DNA of 64,000 bases from Euborellia annulipes (GCA_023213315.1 JAKCPI010021798.1:34966-98965), one strand, 5' to 3'. Shown: positions 11,424 through 22,143, counted from the stretch's first letter. Made by a program: numbers and translations. The notes: generated from the sequence alone by a model not told the origin.

Positions 11424-11607
11424 ATGAGGTCAATCAAGTTGTCTTCAACTCAGGTTTATAAGCTTAAGTGCTTAACTGCTAATCTCCTCCTCATATTCAT
11501 ACTACTAATTATTTATGTAACGTCAGATGCCAAAAAACAACACAAATTTGAACCAACGAATAATCAACGCGGGAAAACAACGAAAAGGAACGGGAATCAA
11601 ATTTATA
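11424..11607 (+). CDS. Predicted secreted basic protein, exon 1 (signal peptide)
   Basis: The ATG at 11424 (GCCATGAGG) opens a frame with a classic signal sequence. A short basic start is followed by a hydrophobic core LLLIFILLIIYV at about residues 21-32, then a likely cleavage region around TSDA-KK. The mature start is Lys/Arg/Asn-rich. The exon probably begins at 11387, after an excellent acceptor (CCTTTTTCTTTCTCAG), and an in-frame stop at 11412 makes 11424 the first usable Met. The only GT giving the phase-1 end needed for exon 2 is at 11608 (TATA|GTTTAA), which is weak; this is the least certain junction of the gene. Without it the frame would stop at 11645 as a 73-residue product. Confidence 0.5.
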
Positions 11608-11929
11608 GTTTAAACAGGGATATCTTTTTCAATATATACTTGTAGTATAGAAGGCATAATTCATCACATTTTAAATTAGACATTTTATTTTGAATAATAC
11701 AAGAAATCCTCTTGATGATTATTTCTTTTTTTTTTTTTTTTTAATTTAATATTTCCCTTTAAGAGGAAGCCACTGACTTTAAGATTGCATAAACATGTCT
11801 TAATTTGAAGATTGATTTTTTCTGTCTTATTTTCCTTGTAAAATTTATTATAAGATTCTAAATTTTAAATTAGTCCTTCTCAGTTACCCTTAAATATTTA
11901 AGTATTCCTGTTTTTTTTTTTGTTTTTAG

Positions 11930-12013
11930 AAAAAATACAAAAAATTCTCAAACGCCGAAAACATATCAGAAGATATCATAATGGCCGAGAATCCAAAAAT
12001 TTCTTCAAAAAAG
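11930..12013 (+). CDS. Predicted secreted basic protein, exon 2
   Basis: An 84-base exon, phase 1 at both ends. It has a strong acceptor (long T tract then GTTTTTAG) and donor AAAAAG|GTAAAA. It encodes KIQKILKRRKHIRRYHNG and then RESKNFFKK, which is extremely basic and suggests heparin or matrix binding. Another frame of the same exon is also open, but only this one has the phase shared by the following three exons. No known domain is recognised. Confidence 0.5.
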
Positions 12014-12293
12014 GTAAAATCTACGATATATTTATAGAATGGAAATTGGAGTTTTGTAACGGTACTTTCTTCAAAGAGCGAGGAAAACAATCAAACAATC
12101 TGTTCTTTTGTTCTTGAATATTTATTAATTTTAAATTAATATTCATCAAAAATTAGAACAAAAAATAAATATTTGTATAACGAAAGCTGTCCCTGAAATC
12201 TCAACTAAACCAGTAGTCAAAAAATCAACAACGAAGATTGAGATTCATCCTTCATATTGTAGAATAATTTTATTTTATTAATACTTGTTTTAG

Positions 12294-12344
12294 ATTGCGA
12301 AAAAGTCAATATATTTTTCAACAAAAATAATCACGAGAAATCAG
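12294..12344 (+). CDS. Predicted secreted basic protein, exon 3
   Basis: A 51-base micro-exon, phase 1 at both ends, between TACTTGTTTTAG and the donor CAG|GTAGGA. It encodes (D)CEKVNIFFNKNNHEKS, with one cysteine that could pair with the single cysteine in exon 4. Symmetric phase-1 exons are typical of secreted proteins. Confidence 0.48.
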
Positions 12345-12463
12345 GTAGGAGATTTATTATAATAATAACTAAATATTTTTTATGAAATCAAAATAGAGTT
12401 TTATATTTTAAGCAAAAATAAAATCTACTAACACTGGGGGTAGAAGTTATGTTTCCTGTCCAG

Positions 12464-12622
12464 CTATTTTGGAAAAACCAAGTACATTATTCTGCGAGAC
12501 GAGCTCCTCTTTAAGTACAATAATTTCAAGATTGCAAATTCATAATTTGCCAAATGTTGAAGTGAAACCGAAAAAGGGTGCGAGGGCAACGAAGAGAACT
12601 AAGAGTGTCCAAACATGGCATG
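12464..12622 (+). CDS. Predicted secreted basic protein, exon 4
   Basis: A 159-base exon, phase 1 at both ends, from acceptor TTTCCTGTCCAG to the very strong donor CATG|GTAAGT. It encodes ILEKPSTLFCETSSSLSTI, then SRLQIHNLPNVEVKP, then a basic run KKGARATKRTKSVQTWH. It holds one cysteine. It is the most GC-rich and protein-like part of this gene. Family not recognised; secreted cytokine- or growth-factor-like proteins with basic tails are one possibility, but there is no cysteine-knot pattern to support that. Confidence 0.52.
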
Positions 12623-12909
12623 GTAAGTTGCGATTTAAAGAAAATAATTGTTATAATTAGTGGACTAGTTGTGACTATAAGTAAATCAAGCGACCGTAAA
12701 AATAGTAAAATCGTCATTTAAAAGATAAATTCTTTTTTGAAAAAACAATTTTTCTTTATTATTTTATAATTTTTTGACAAATCTGAATCCAATTGAGATT
12801 ATACTTGTTTTTTAGGAAAAAAAGGGAAACATGAGAAAGTAGTCTCAGTGGGGTTTAATTCCTTTAAGAATTATTTTTTAATTGTATTTTTCTTTTATTA
12901 ATTATTTAG

Positions 12910-12977
12910 ATATTCAAAAGAAATCAAAAAGGCGAGAAAAAAGTCGAAAAAATCCAAGAAGAAAAATCCATTATTAA
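12910..12977 (+). CDS. Predicted secreted basic protein, last exon
   Basis: The acceptor (TTTCTTTTATTAATTATTTAG) gives incoming phase 1. The frame encodes (D)IQKKSKRREKSRKNPRRKIHY and stops at TAA 12975-12977, so the protein ends in a strongly basic tail. Joined exons total 546 coding bases, or 181 residues. A poly(A) hexamer follows 16 bases after the stop. Confidence 0.5.
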
Positions 12978-12992
12978 AGTAATTGTGAATTT

Positions 12993-12998
12993 AATAAA
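12993..12998 (+). terminator. Poly(A) signal of the secreted basic protein gene
   Basis: AATAAA lies 16 bases after the stop codon. It is correctly placed, but the hexamer is frequent in this AT-rich sequence. Confidence 0.4.
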
Positions 12999-13464
12999 AT
13001 ATTTATCAAAAATTTTTCTCCATATGTATGAGTAAAAACTTTTTTTATTAGCTAAGCTTAGCTGCTTTAAAAAATCATTTATAAATATTTACTAAAGATA
13101 AAAAAAAAAAATACTTGACATTTATTGAATAAATAAGATATAAAAAAAATATTAGATTTTCTGATGAATAAAGAAAGAAAAACAATGAAAAAATAAACAA
13201 GGTTTTAATTTTAAAGTTAGATTAAAAAAAAAATGGGTTAAAAAGGATAGTATTAAATAATGATAAAGAAAGGTATAAAATATCGGTTCCGGCTAAGAAA
13301 AATATTTAGAAACATCTTAATTACCTCATTAATGAAAAATAATTTTCACAGCAAGTCGTTAATATGAATAATGCCTAAAGGGAATTACTATTAATACTAA
13401 TTAAAAAATTAAATAAAAAGGTAAAATCTCTACAGGGAGCATAAAGCAGTTTAAATAAGATGAT

Positions 13465-13515
13465 ATCTCAAAATAACGTTTCGGTATGAGATGGCCAATG
13501 CTCAGATGATTACAC
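13465..13515 (-). repeat. Degraded hammerhead-like motif
   Basis: Minus strand CUGAGCAU, hairpin, ACCGAAACGUU. The CUGANGA core is mutated. Confidence 0.3.
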
Positions 13516-13539
13516 CGAAAATTATTTGAATGATCAAAA

Positions 13540-14155
13540 AAAAATTCGGTCCACGTCCTATTTCTGCTATGTCAAACAAAACAAATTATAGTTATAGTCA
13601 GAATGAAAATCAATTTTTTTTCCAATGGCTTCAATACTCCCATTTCTCCCGTTTCCTATGAAGTACAATAGTAAAGTGGTCTTCAAAAAAGAAATTGAAA
13701 TTGAAAGTAAAATGAAAATATAAATTTTAAAGAGCATCTAAAAAATAATTGAATTTTGAATTTTCATCAAAATCATTAGAGCCAATTTAGAGAAAAACGG
13801 AAAAACTAAAAAAATAAATCAGTAAAGTACTAGTAGTACTCTTTGGTCGAAAGTTTCGTGTCACGTGCCATGGGGTACCTAACTTAAATTTCAAATTTCA
13901 ACATGCTAGCGCTTTTCGTTCTTGAGATATTTTGTTCAAAGACCGACCATTTTGCGGGACCCACTTTTTTGGACTGAGGGGATCTCAAAACGTGTATTTC
14001 TATCAAAATTTCGACATAGAATTTTTTAAATATAGAAATTTTATATATTGAAATAATATAAAGGTATTATTTATTTATTTATTTAAAAAGATTGTTGGCA
14101 TTGGGCCACCAGCCATTGTTGCCACCGTTATATATATAAAGGTAAGAGAAAGTAA
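13540..14155 (+). repeat. Repeat C copy 2 (diverged)
   Basis: Matches repeat C from the AGTAAAGTGGTCTTCA block through GTACTAGTA to GGTAAGAGAAAGT. A short ATTT-rich insertion lies near 14065-14130. Confidence 0.55.
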
Positions 14156-14916
14156 AAATAATAAAATGAATATTTGTAATAGTATAAAACTAATATTAAT
14201 ATTATTTATTTAACTGATAATAACATTATAACGATATGAGAGAAAACAAATTAAGTTTCGACTACAAATTTACACTTAATTATTTGCATTATATTTGCAA
14301 TTTATTGAATAATGAGAAAATAGAAATTAACAGTCTATTTTTTTCTTTGGCAATCTGTTGTTTGATATATTTGAACATCCTATACAGAGCACAAGATAAA
14401 TAAAATACTTTTAACAGTTCTCTATGGAAAATGAATAAGCGTGATGACAAATCGAACATAATCTTTATATGATTAAATTAATAGTATGAGATTTCTATAA
14501 TAACTTTCTAATTTAATGAGAAATTACAAAAAAATTTATGAATAATCTCCAAATGGTAAATAAATCTTGGTTAATGCTAAGCGATACAATTTTATTGGTA
14601 AGTGAACGAAGTTTAAATAGCCTCAAATGCCCAAAAAAAGACGCCTTTTTATATAAGATTAAATAAATAAATAAACCTGGCAACAGTAGAGCAACAGATT
14701 CCAAGATCGTTGCAGTTAAGAAAAGCCAACCACAGCAAAAACTCGGGTAGGTGGCCCTAAGAAACATTCCTAGGTTGTCATCGATATAATAAAATATAAA
14801 TATTATAAATCCCTAAATAAAAAGTAGCCTAAAAGCAGCCGAGAGGGAAAATTAAAAAAAATAAAATACAATAGTATAAGAAAAAGAAATTCGGTGGCTA
14901 AATGGTAATTATCAGC

Positions 14917-14999
14917 ATTAGGTAGATGTAGACAGCCAACAAAGAAAATAAATAAAGTTTTTTTTTTCTTTGCTGGCTGCCTACATCTATCTACCTAAT
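14917..14999. mobile_element. Short near-perfect palindromic MITE
   Basis: ATTAGGTAGATGTAGACAGC at the left pairs with its near-complement ending at 14999 (CTACATCTATCTACCTAAT). Arms of about 32 bp around a short T/A loop. Confidence 0.65.
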
Positions 15000-15062
15000 C
15001 TTGATAAATGAATAGTAAGCATATGAGATTTCTATTAAGAAATATATTTTTTGTCAAATTAT

Positions 15063-15320
15063 TATTATTTTTTTTTTTTTGGAATGGGTGCATAAGTTCC
15101 GAAGGCCTATAATGACCAGTGGCCACATGCAGCCAGGAAGAATATAGTTTACAAAAATAAATAAATAAATAAAGGAGAAGCATAAAAGGGGAACTCAACT
15201 GCGGGAACTGAGAAGATGTCTGTTGAGATTAGACTTGAAAGTCTGAAGAATGTAAGTTTTGGGGAAGATAGACGCAGGGAGCTTGTTCCAATCACGGGAG
15301 GTCATGGGGACAAAATTTCA
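15063..15320 (-). mobile_element. 5'-truncated LINE 3' end
   Basis: Contains the reverse-transcriptase C-terminal remnant and its 3' UTR. The T-rich block at 15063-15080 is the poly(A) side on the minus strand. Confidence 0.5.
15195..15311 (-). pseudogene. C-terminal remnant of a LINE reverse transcriptase
   Basis: The minus-strand frame VPMTSRDWNKLPASIF then TYILQTFKSNLNRHLLSSRS and a stop is the typical end of non-LTR retrotransposon ORF2 proteins (a W-N-x-LP motif followed by F-K-x-x-L). Downstream on the minus strand comes a short 3' UTR with TTTA repeats, ending near an A/T tract at about 15063-15080. It is a 5'-truncated dead copy. The clade cannot be assigned from 38 residues. Confidence 0.6.
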
Positions 15321-15565
15321 TACCTAAGCAATAAAATACACGAATACATTTAATATATAGAAATATTATACTATATTAATTAGTAAGGCAGAAAGTATAA
15401 AATAATTAGATAACCATTTATCAAGAAAAACTATTTATTATTAGTTGACGTTTCGGTCACACATCGCGACGTTTTTCAAAATCTTTGAATTCGTTGAATA
15501 TTAGATGTATTCGTTAATAAAAAATGTTTTAAACCATTAAATAATAACCGTGAATAATAAGTATC

Positions 15566-15750
15566 ATCTATTGCAATAGTATTGAGTCTAAAGCCTGGTA
15601 GTTAGGCAGCCCAAATGGCACTCGCCCACTAAAGTTTTGTTTTCTGTGTGAGAAATACCTTTTTCAAAGCAGACAAGAGAGCTTTAGTGTGCGTGTGCCA
15701 CTTGGGCTGCCTAACTACCGGGCTTTAGTCTCAATACTAATGCAATAGAT
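15566..15750. mobile_element. Inverted-repeat MITE
   Basis: Arms of about 60 bp begin ATCTATTGCAATAGTATTGAG and contain GGTAGTTAGGCAGCCCAA and their complements ending GCAATAGAT. Confidence 0.65.
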
Positions 15751-16224
15751 GTACAAACACATAATAAACACGCTTCAAAGTTAGTGATAGGCGTCTAAAT
15801 ATTGTAATTTATCCTGTCCAATTATTTTCACAGTCACCATTGTAAAAAATATTTATCTCTCTTCCTTGATAAATCTCTTTAAAACAGATATCTCTACGAG
15901 TATTAAAGAATAGTAAATTTTTTTTTCGTAGTTGCGAAAAAAAAACATTTTTAAATTATTTATAATTGTCAACCCCATCCAGTTTTCACCATTATTTTTC
16001 CTTCTCTCAAATCCCTCTCTAGTTATACTGGTATTTATTTAGTTAATACTACTTCTAAATCCATCCAGCTTAATGAAAAGTTCTTATTTGAGAAACCTGT
16101 AGAGGTGAAGAAAAAAACCTCTTTTCGAAGAGTTTATTTAACTTCTCTTTAAGAAAAAAGCAAACAAAATCCCTCTACTCAGAGGGCTAATGAAGTAACA
16201 ATTTTTAAGAATTTATTTTTACTT

Positions 16225-16505
16225 TCTCTTACCTCTATATATGTTAGTATATATAGAGAGAAAGTATTGGATTCATGTCAAAAATTCGATGTCGGGATTT
16301 TGATGGATATACACGTTTTGAGGTCCCCTGAATCTAAAAAAGTGGTTTTCGCGACATGGTTTGTCTGTCTGTGTGTCTGTCTGTCTGTGTGTTCAATTTA
16401 AAGCATGAAGGAATTGAGCTACGAAGATGGAATTTTATATTTAAGTTAGACACCCTCCTTTTAATCAAAATCGGACAAAAAGTACTAATACTTTACTGAT
16501 AGTTT
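16225..16505 (-). repeat. Repeat C copy 3 (truncated by SINE-A)
   Basis: Starts at the ACTTTCTCTTACC end and runs to the GTACTAATACTTTACTGAT block, where SINE-A begins. Confidence 0.65.
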
Positions 16506-16692
16506 TGGCTCAGAGAGAAGATATTGGCTGCCTAGGGTCCTGGGTTCGCTTTCCGTATCAAGCGAGAAAAGTTTATTTCATTTGATTTGGCTGCTAATCA
16601 TTTGAAATAACTGTTGTCTAAATGGCCTTAGATGCCGAAAAAGACCTTGAATAAATTAAAAAAAAACTTGAATAAATTTAAAAAAAAAAAAC
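16504..16692 (+). mobile_element. SINE-A copy
   Basis: tRNA-like head with A box TGGCTCAGAGAGAAG and B box GGGTTCGCTTTCC, body AGCGAGAAAAGTTTATTTCA, tail GGCCTTAGATGCCGAAAAAG and an A-tract. The most complete copy. Confidence 0.7.
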
Positions 16693-16808
16693 CTCTTTTA
16701 TCAGGGTTATTCAAAATTTCTAGTTTAAAATTCAACAACCATTATCACCATTTTTTCCCGTATTATTACAATATTTTATCTTCTCTCTGGAGAATAAAGA
16801 ACTCTTTA

Positions 16809-17345
16809 AAATTCTGGTGTGATGGCGCACATCACACAACTTTCTCTTACCTTCAGTAATCGAAAGTTTGTTCTGTTCTTGTCACACCAAATTTTTTGTG
16901 TTGATATATATTTAGTTCCCGACACCACGGTACATTTGAATTCAGATGTAAAATTTATTAGTATGGGAAAATATTTATATTTTGTTACCATAGCAACCAT
17001 TTCTCCTATCTTTCCTATGAATTACAAGAGTAAAGTGGTCTTCAGAAGATTTCAATGGCAAAATGAGAATATACATTTTAAAGAGCATCTAAAAAATAAT
17101 TGATTTTTGAATTTTAACTTAAATATAAAATTTCAACCTCCTAGCTCAATTCCTTCATGCTTAAATTTGAACCCATACAGACACACACAGACAGAAAGAC
17201 CATGCGAAAATCACTTTTTTGGATTCAGAGGACATCAAAACGTGTATATCCATCAAAATCTCGACATCGAATTTTTGATATGAATCTAATACTTTTCTCT
17301 CTCTCTATTTATATATGCATATACTGTAGGTAAGAGAAAGTAAAA
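16809..17345 (+). repeat. Repeat C copy 4
   Basis: TCTGGTGTGATGG start, internal mini-ORF (MGKYLYFVTIATISPIFPMN...), end GGTAAGAGAAAGT. Lacks the GTACTAGT block. Confidence 0.65.
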
Positions 17346-17502
17346 AACGCATAAATTGGTCAATCATGACTGTGTGGTCGGTCCTCTTTTATTTATTTAT
17401 TTTTTTTTTTTGCGCATGTTGATTTTGCGGTCATTACATCTTCCTGTTGACATGGATTCGTCTCCTCTCTCTGACTACCTGGTTAATTTGTTCTTTTTCT
17501 AT

Positions 17503-17523
17503 TTCTCTCTCTCTCTCTCTCTA
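17503..17523. repeat. CT microsatellite
   Basis: About ten CT units. Overlapping open frames here are low-complexity artefacts. Confidence 0.7.
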
Positions 17524-17761
17524 TCATCCATTCTGTCTATTTGCAATTGTCCTCGCAATTACTCCATTATGGGCATTACGGCAAGGTCGCATTTACTGTA
17601 CCTTAATAAAAGATGATAAAAGACTAAGCGATTTTTTTTTTTTTTTTTTTTTTTTTGAGAGAAGGTCATATGATTTGTTATGGTTAAAAATATCGGCGTA
17701 TCAAACAAGTTTATATAATTTATATTAGTGAATGAAATCAATACGATAGTATTGCAACGAT

Positions 17762-17880
17762 TTTTACTTTATCTTACCTCTAAATATGTTAATATACAAA
17801 GAGAGAAAGTAATGGATTCATGTCAAAAATTCGGTCCCCTGAATCCCAAAAAGTGGGTCCCACAAAATCGTCTCTGGGTG
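17762..17880 (-). repeat. Repeat C end fragment
   Basis: The CTTTATCTTACC end and the following ATGGATTCATGTCAAAAATT block, with an internal deletion. Confidence 0.55.
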
Positions 17881-18047
17881 TGTATGTCTGGGATCAAAAT
17901 AAATTATAAAGGAAATAATTAAATTTTTTTTTTGTTATACTAATTTTGTAAAAATATATTTTATAACGACTTTTAGCCCAATGGCGGGTAGCCAAAGGGG
18001 CAGAATAAAAAAAAATCAAATCAAATCAAAAAATAAAGAAAATAAGC

Positions 18048-18140
18048 AACGGGGTTGAAAGTTAGGTACCACACTCAGGCGTGAAAGTAAGCTTTTAAAT
18101 AAGATCGTCCAAAAAGTACTAGTACTTATTTTAGCCAGAA
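18048..18140 (-). repeat. Repeat C internal fragment
   Basis: TAGGTACCACACTCAGGCGTG and AAAAAGTACTAGTACTT blocks shared with repeat C. Confidence 0.5.
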
Positions 18141-18253
18141 ATCGATTAGGTCATGGGTTCGAAAATTCAAAATTAAATAAGTAATCTGCTAGGCTTATAT
18201 AAATTTTTTATAATTTATATTGAATTTGAATGCTGACGATATATATCGACGTT

Positions 18254-18500
18254 CTAATTGAATCGTTTATTTCAGAAACCACCTAAGGGACAAAATTTCA
18301 AAAAATGTGTTTTTGGTGCTACTGTACAATTTAAAGGTAAATACATCTTTTAGATTATCCCAATAGCATGTTTTTGATTTGGTAAAAAAATATTTGAAGG
18401 AGACTAGACCTATACTTAAGCTGCAAAACAGTTTTCTTTAGTTTTCCGAAAGTTGAAAAAACCGCACTTAGGTGGTTTCTGAAATAAACGATTCAATTAG
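18254..18500. repeat. 34-bp perfect inverted repeat around a candidate exon
   Basis: 18254-18287 and 18467-18500 are exact reverse complements and include a splice-acceptor-like TTTATTTCAG. The 179-nt spacer holds the candidate exon. Confidence 0.6.
18276..18336 (+). CDS. Candidate internal exon beside an inverted repeat
   Basis: After acceptor GTTTATTTCAG, the frame (phase 0 in, phase 1 out) encodes KPPKGQNFKKCVFGATVQFK and ends at donor AAAG|GTAAAT. Its phase matches the exon at 18536. The acceptor and first 12 bases are part of a perfect 34-bp inverted repeat (18254-18287 with 18467-18500), so part of it may be transposon-derived. No upstream partner was identified. Not recognised. Confidence 0.33.
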
Positions 18501-18535
18501 TAAAGTGCCTAACTCCATTTTTGTTTATTTTTCAG

Positions 18536-18687
18536 AAGAGCCAAAAAACATTTCATTGTCATTGTTGGAGCCACTATTAAATACTTTTCGTGCGGCAAAT
18601 TTTCGAACTGAAAAATTTGAATTAGGCTCTTACCCAGTTCAGGGCATAAGGAGAATGATATTTCAACAGAAAAAAAAAAAAAATTAA
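18536..18687 (+). CDS. Candidate terminal exon, unknown protein
   Basis: Acceptor TTTGTTTATTTTTCAG, incoming phase 1. The frame gives 49 residues plus a stop: EEPKNISLSLLEPLLNTF, FRAANFRTEKFELGSYPVQG, then RRMIFQQ and a short Lys tail ending at TAA 18687. Codon use is balanced compared with the flanks, so it looks coding up to the A-tract. It could follow the 18276 exon, or serve as an alternative end to phase-1 exon 4 at 12622. No domain is recognised. Confidence 0.38.
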
Positions 18688-19674
18688 AAAAAAAAAAAAA
18701 AATTAAAAAACGTCGATATGTAGTATTTTCAAAAATCTCCTAGTAAATTAAATAGAACAATTTTATTAATATACCGTGTATTTGTTAATATAAGGTGAAT
18801 TGCAATTTATCTCTATTCTTGCAACTAAGTAAAAAAATAAAGGAAATTTACAAGAGAATAAATATTTTCAAATCAGCATTTAAAAAAAAATGAATAAACT
18901 ATTTGTGAGTCAAATCATCTCTTCTCCTCTTGAAAGTAAAATTGATCATATTTACTTGAAATTAAATATATAGAGGATAAATAATAAAATATTGGTAGAA
19001 TCCACTAAACAGTATAACGTAAAATTAAGGGACCACTCCGCAAATATTTTTGGAGGCCCTGCCTAATAAATTTTTTTTGTAGACGTACAAACGAAAGCCT
19101 TTTTATCTAGGATAATTATCAATAGAATTCCATTTACTTACAAATTATTTAAAAATAAAGAAAAGATTATCTAACTCATAGAAAAAAAGACTATCTAATC
19201 TATTCTCCCTGGATAAAAATAGCCTAAATTTATAAAGAAAAAAGTCCCTCCTCCTCTCCCGTGACCGAGAGACTAGAGGTGTTCACAAATGTCAATATTT
19301 GATAGTCTTGAATGGGGAGCGGGTTTGTCACAGACAGTCCGATGAATATTTATTTATATATTATATAATATTTATTTCATTTGGATACCAAATAATAGGC
19401 TATAAATAAAGGTGCCTTGGACCTAAATCGAATTTAAATACAGTAGATACAGTAGATATTATACAATTTAGATACAGTAATCCTGAAAATTCGTATGGTC
19501 ACCGGGTGGCCTGTTTGATACGAATTATCGGAATTACTGTACTAAATATCGGGAGAAAAAAAAAATTTTCTGGAGACCGGCAAATTTGTATTTGAATTAG
19601 CTGGAAATACTAATAATCGGGATACGAAATATGAGGATTCCTCTGGATTGAGTATCGTCTTAAGTCTCTACGGC

Positions 19675-20110
19675 CTGGGACATGACATGAAGGTTTTGAA
19701 TAAAATCGCCCAAAAAGTACTAGTACTTTATTGATGTAATTTTCAGTTTTTTTCGATTTTCTCAAAATTAGCTTCAACGATTTTGTTTAAAATTCAAAAA
19801 TCAATTATTTTTTAGATGCTCTTTCAAATGTATATTCTCATTTTGCCAATGAAATCTTCTGAAGACCACTTTACTCTTGTACTTCATATGAAAGATAGGA
19901 GAAATGGTTGCTATGGTAACGAAATATAAATATTTTCCCATAATTATAAATTTTACATACATCTCTCGAACGCGTACGTACCGTACTGTCGGAAACTAAA
20001 TATATCTCGACCCAAAAAATCTGGTGTGACAAGCAAAGAACACAACTTTTGATTACCGAAGGTAAGAGAAACTTGTGTGCTGTGCGACCAGTCACACCAG
20101 ATTTTTTATA
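19675..20110 (-). repeat. Repeat C copy 6
   Basis: GTACTAGTACTTTATTGATG block to the terminal hairpin GGTAAGAGAAACTTGTGTGC; the opposite end is missing. Confidence 0.65.
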
Positions 20111-20199
20111 TTTATTGTGTCGATGACTACCGGAGTACGTTCCACCCGCTTATTTCTACATGACACTAATCGACGTTTTTTCAGACAAAAATTGTATGT

Positions 20200-20830
20200 A
20201 TTTTTTTAATTTGACAAAATATTTATTAAATCATTAAGTCTGGCGGGGTCGCTTCGTATTACGGGGTTTGTGGGGCGTCACAATCCTGTTAACAATCAGA
20301 ATTTAATCCTATCAAAGGATCCTAACCACTCTTAAGCATATAAACAAAAACAAAAAGTGTAAATTTATGTGAATTATTACATACCTGACTGGTTGGTTCA
20401 CCATAGCTACTACTCGACTAGAATTACTCCGGAAGTTTATTTACACACACATATAGACAACAAAACACATACTCAATTAGAGAGACAAAGAGGGAATCAG
20501 CAGTTATCCTCCAGGATGGAACGAGCACAAGGGTCATTTGCCGACGTCTGCATATGTCTATTTATTGGTGGGGAGAATGGAATACGAGGTTGTCTATCTC
20601 TCGGTGTGCCAAATAAACGAAAAAATTAACTCCGTAACGTTGACGGTCGCACGACCAACTGAGGACGGAGAAAGAAAAGAGTCCCGTGAAAAGTAGCTCA
20701 AGAGGGAGGGCAATGCGAGTATTCCTGCTTAGGCTAGGCCTCCCACCATTTACAAGTGGGGAGGGATTACAATTTGCGATATCTGAAAATATGCAAACTA
20801 TTAAAGTCTCCAAGAGAAAGGAGATCACTC
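20200..20830. other. GC-rich block, possible LTR-retrotransposon remnant
   Basis: Much more GC-rich than its surroundings. On minus it has AATAAA-type signals near 20570 and 20445 and a segment starting TGTGACGCCCCACAAACCCC (20282 leftwards). No reverse transcriptase, integrase or gag motif is visible and no paired long repeat lies in the window. Confidence 0.25.
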
Positions 20831-20950
20831 TAGTTTTGAAGATGTCGATGAATGATTGAAAATGTCAAACCTTTTTCCCTCCTACTTGACCTCAAATAAT
20901 AAACGAAATATTTCCTTATTACAAACAACATTTGGAAATTCCAGTCGATA

Positions 20951-21079
20951 TGGGCCATGGCATAATGATAGAGTTACTGTCTCTTGAGCTTTGAGTCAGG
21001 AGTTCACGTACCGTTTGATGCGACAAAAATTGATTTGAAGGCCACCGATGCCGAAAAAAACGTTAAATAAAAAGAAAAA
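20951..21079 (+). mobile_element. SINE-A-like copy
   Basis: A-box-like GGCATAATGATAGAG, B-box-like GAGTTCACGTACC, tail CACCGATGCCGAAAAAAACG and an A-rich end. Confidence 0.5.
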
Positions 21080-21660
21080 TTTGGTGTGACTGGTCGCACT
21101 ATATTTTTTGTGTCGACATATATTTAGTTTCCACCGAAATACATGTATTAAAATTCAAGATGTAATAAAATTTATAAACATGGGAAAATATTTATATTTT
21201 GTTACTATGGCAACCATTTTTCCTATCTTTTCTATGAAGTACAAGAGTAAAGTGTGTTTCAAAGAATTTTGAGAGCAAAATGAGAATATACTGGTACATT
21301 TGAAGGAGCATCTAAAAAATAATTGATTTTTGAATTTTAATCAAAATCGTTGGAGCGCATTTTGAGAAAATCGAAAAAAACTGAAAAAGTACATTAGTAA
21401 AGTACTAGTACTTATTGGCCGATTTTGTTTAAAAGCTTATTTATACGCTTCAGGCGGATATCTAACTTAAATATAAAATTTCAGCCTCATAGCTCAATTC
21501 CTTCATGCTTGAAATTGAACACAGACACATGGACACGCAGACACACAGACGGACCATGTCCAAAAACCACTTTTTTGGATTCAGGGTACCTCAAAACGTG
21601 TATATCCATCAAAATCTCGACGTCGAATTTTTGACATGAATCCAATACTTTCTCTCTCTA
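21080..21660 (+). repeat. Repeat C copy 7 (left half of a palindrome)
   Basis: Full body from TTTGGTGTGACTGG to CTTTCTCTCTATA, joined directly to an inverted copy. Confidence 0.7.
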
Positions 21661-22143
21661 TATCTGAATCCAAAAAAGTGGTTTTCGCAACATGGTCTGT
21701 CTGTGTGTCTGTCAACAAAATATCTCAAGAACGGAAAGAGCTAGGAGTTTGAAATTCTATATTTAAGTTTGGCAACCCCCGGGGACGTGATACGAAGCTT
21801 TTGAACAAAATTAGCAAAAGAGTAGTAGTTCTTTACTGATGTAATTTTTCAGTTTTTCTAGTTTTTCTCAAAATTCGCTACAACGATTTTTTTTAAAATT
21901 GATAAATCAACTATTTTTTAGATGCTCTTTAAAATGTATATTCTCATTTTGCCATTGAAATCTTTTGAAGACCACTTTACTCATGTACTCCATAGGATAC
22001 TTATAAATTTTACATCTTGAATTCAAATGTTCCGTACTGTCGGGAACTAAATATATGTCGACACAAAAAATCTGGTGTGACAAGCACAGTGCACAACTTT
22101 CTCTTGCCGAAGGTAAGAGAAATTTGTGTGCTGTGCGACCATT
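21661..22143 (-). repeat. Repeat C copy 8 (right half of a palindrome)
   Basis: Inverted relative to copy 7. Begins at the CTGAATCCAAAAAAGTGG block and ends at the terminal hairpin TTGTGTGCTGTGCGACC. Confidence 0.7.

Noticed and set aside
11424..12977. PDGF/VEGF or TGF-beta-like growth factor
   Set aside because: Only two cysteines remain in the mature chain, so a cystine knot is impossible.
16225..22143. CRISPR-like or regulatory array
   Set aside because: The repeated motifs belong to dispersed, variously oriented repeat C copies with no regular spacers.
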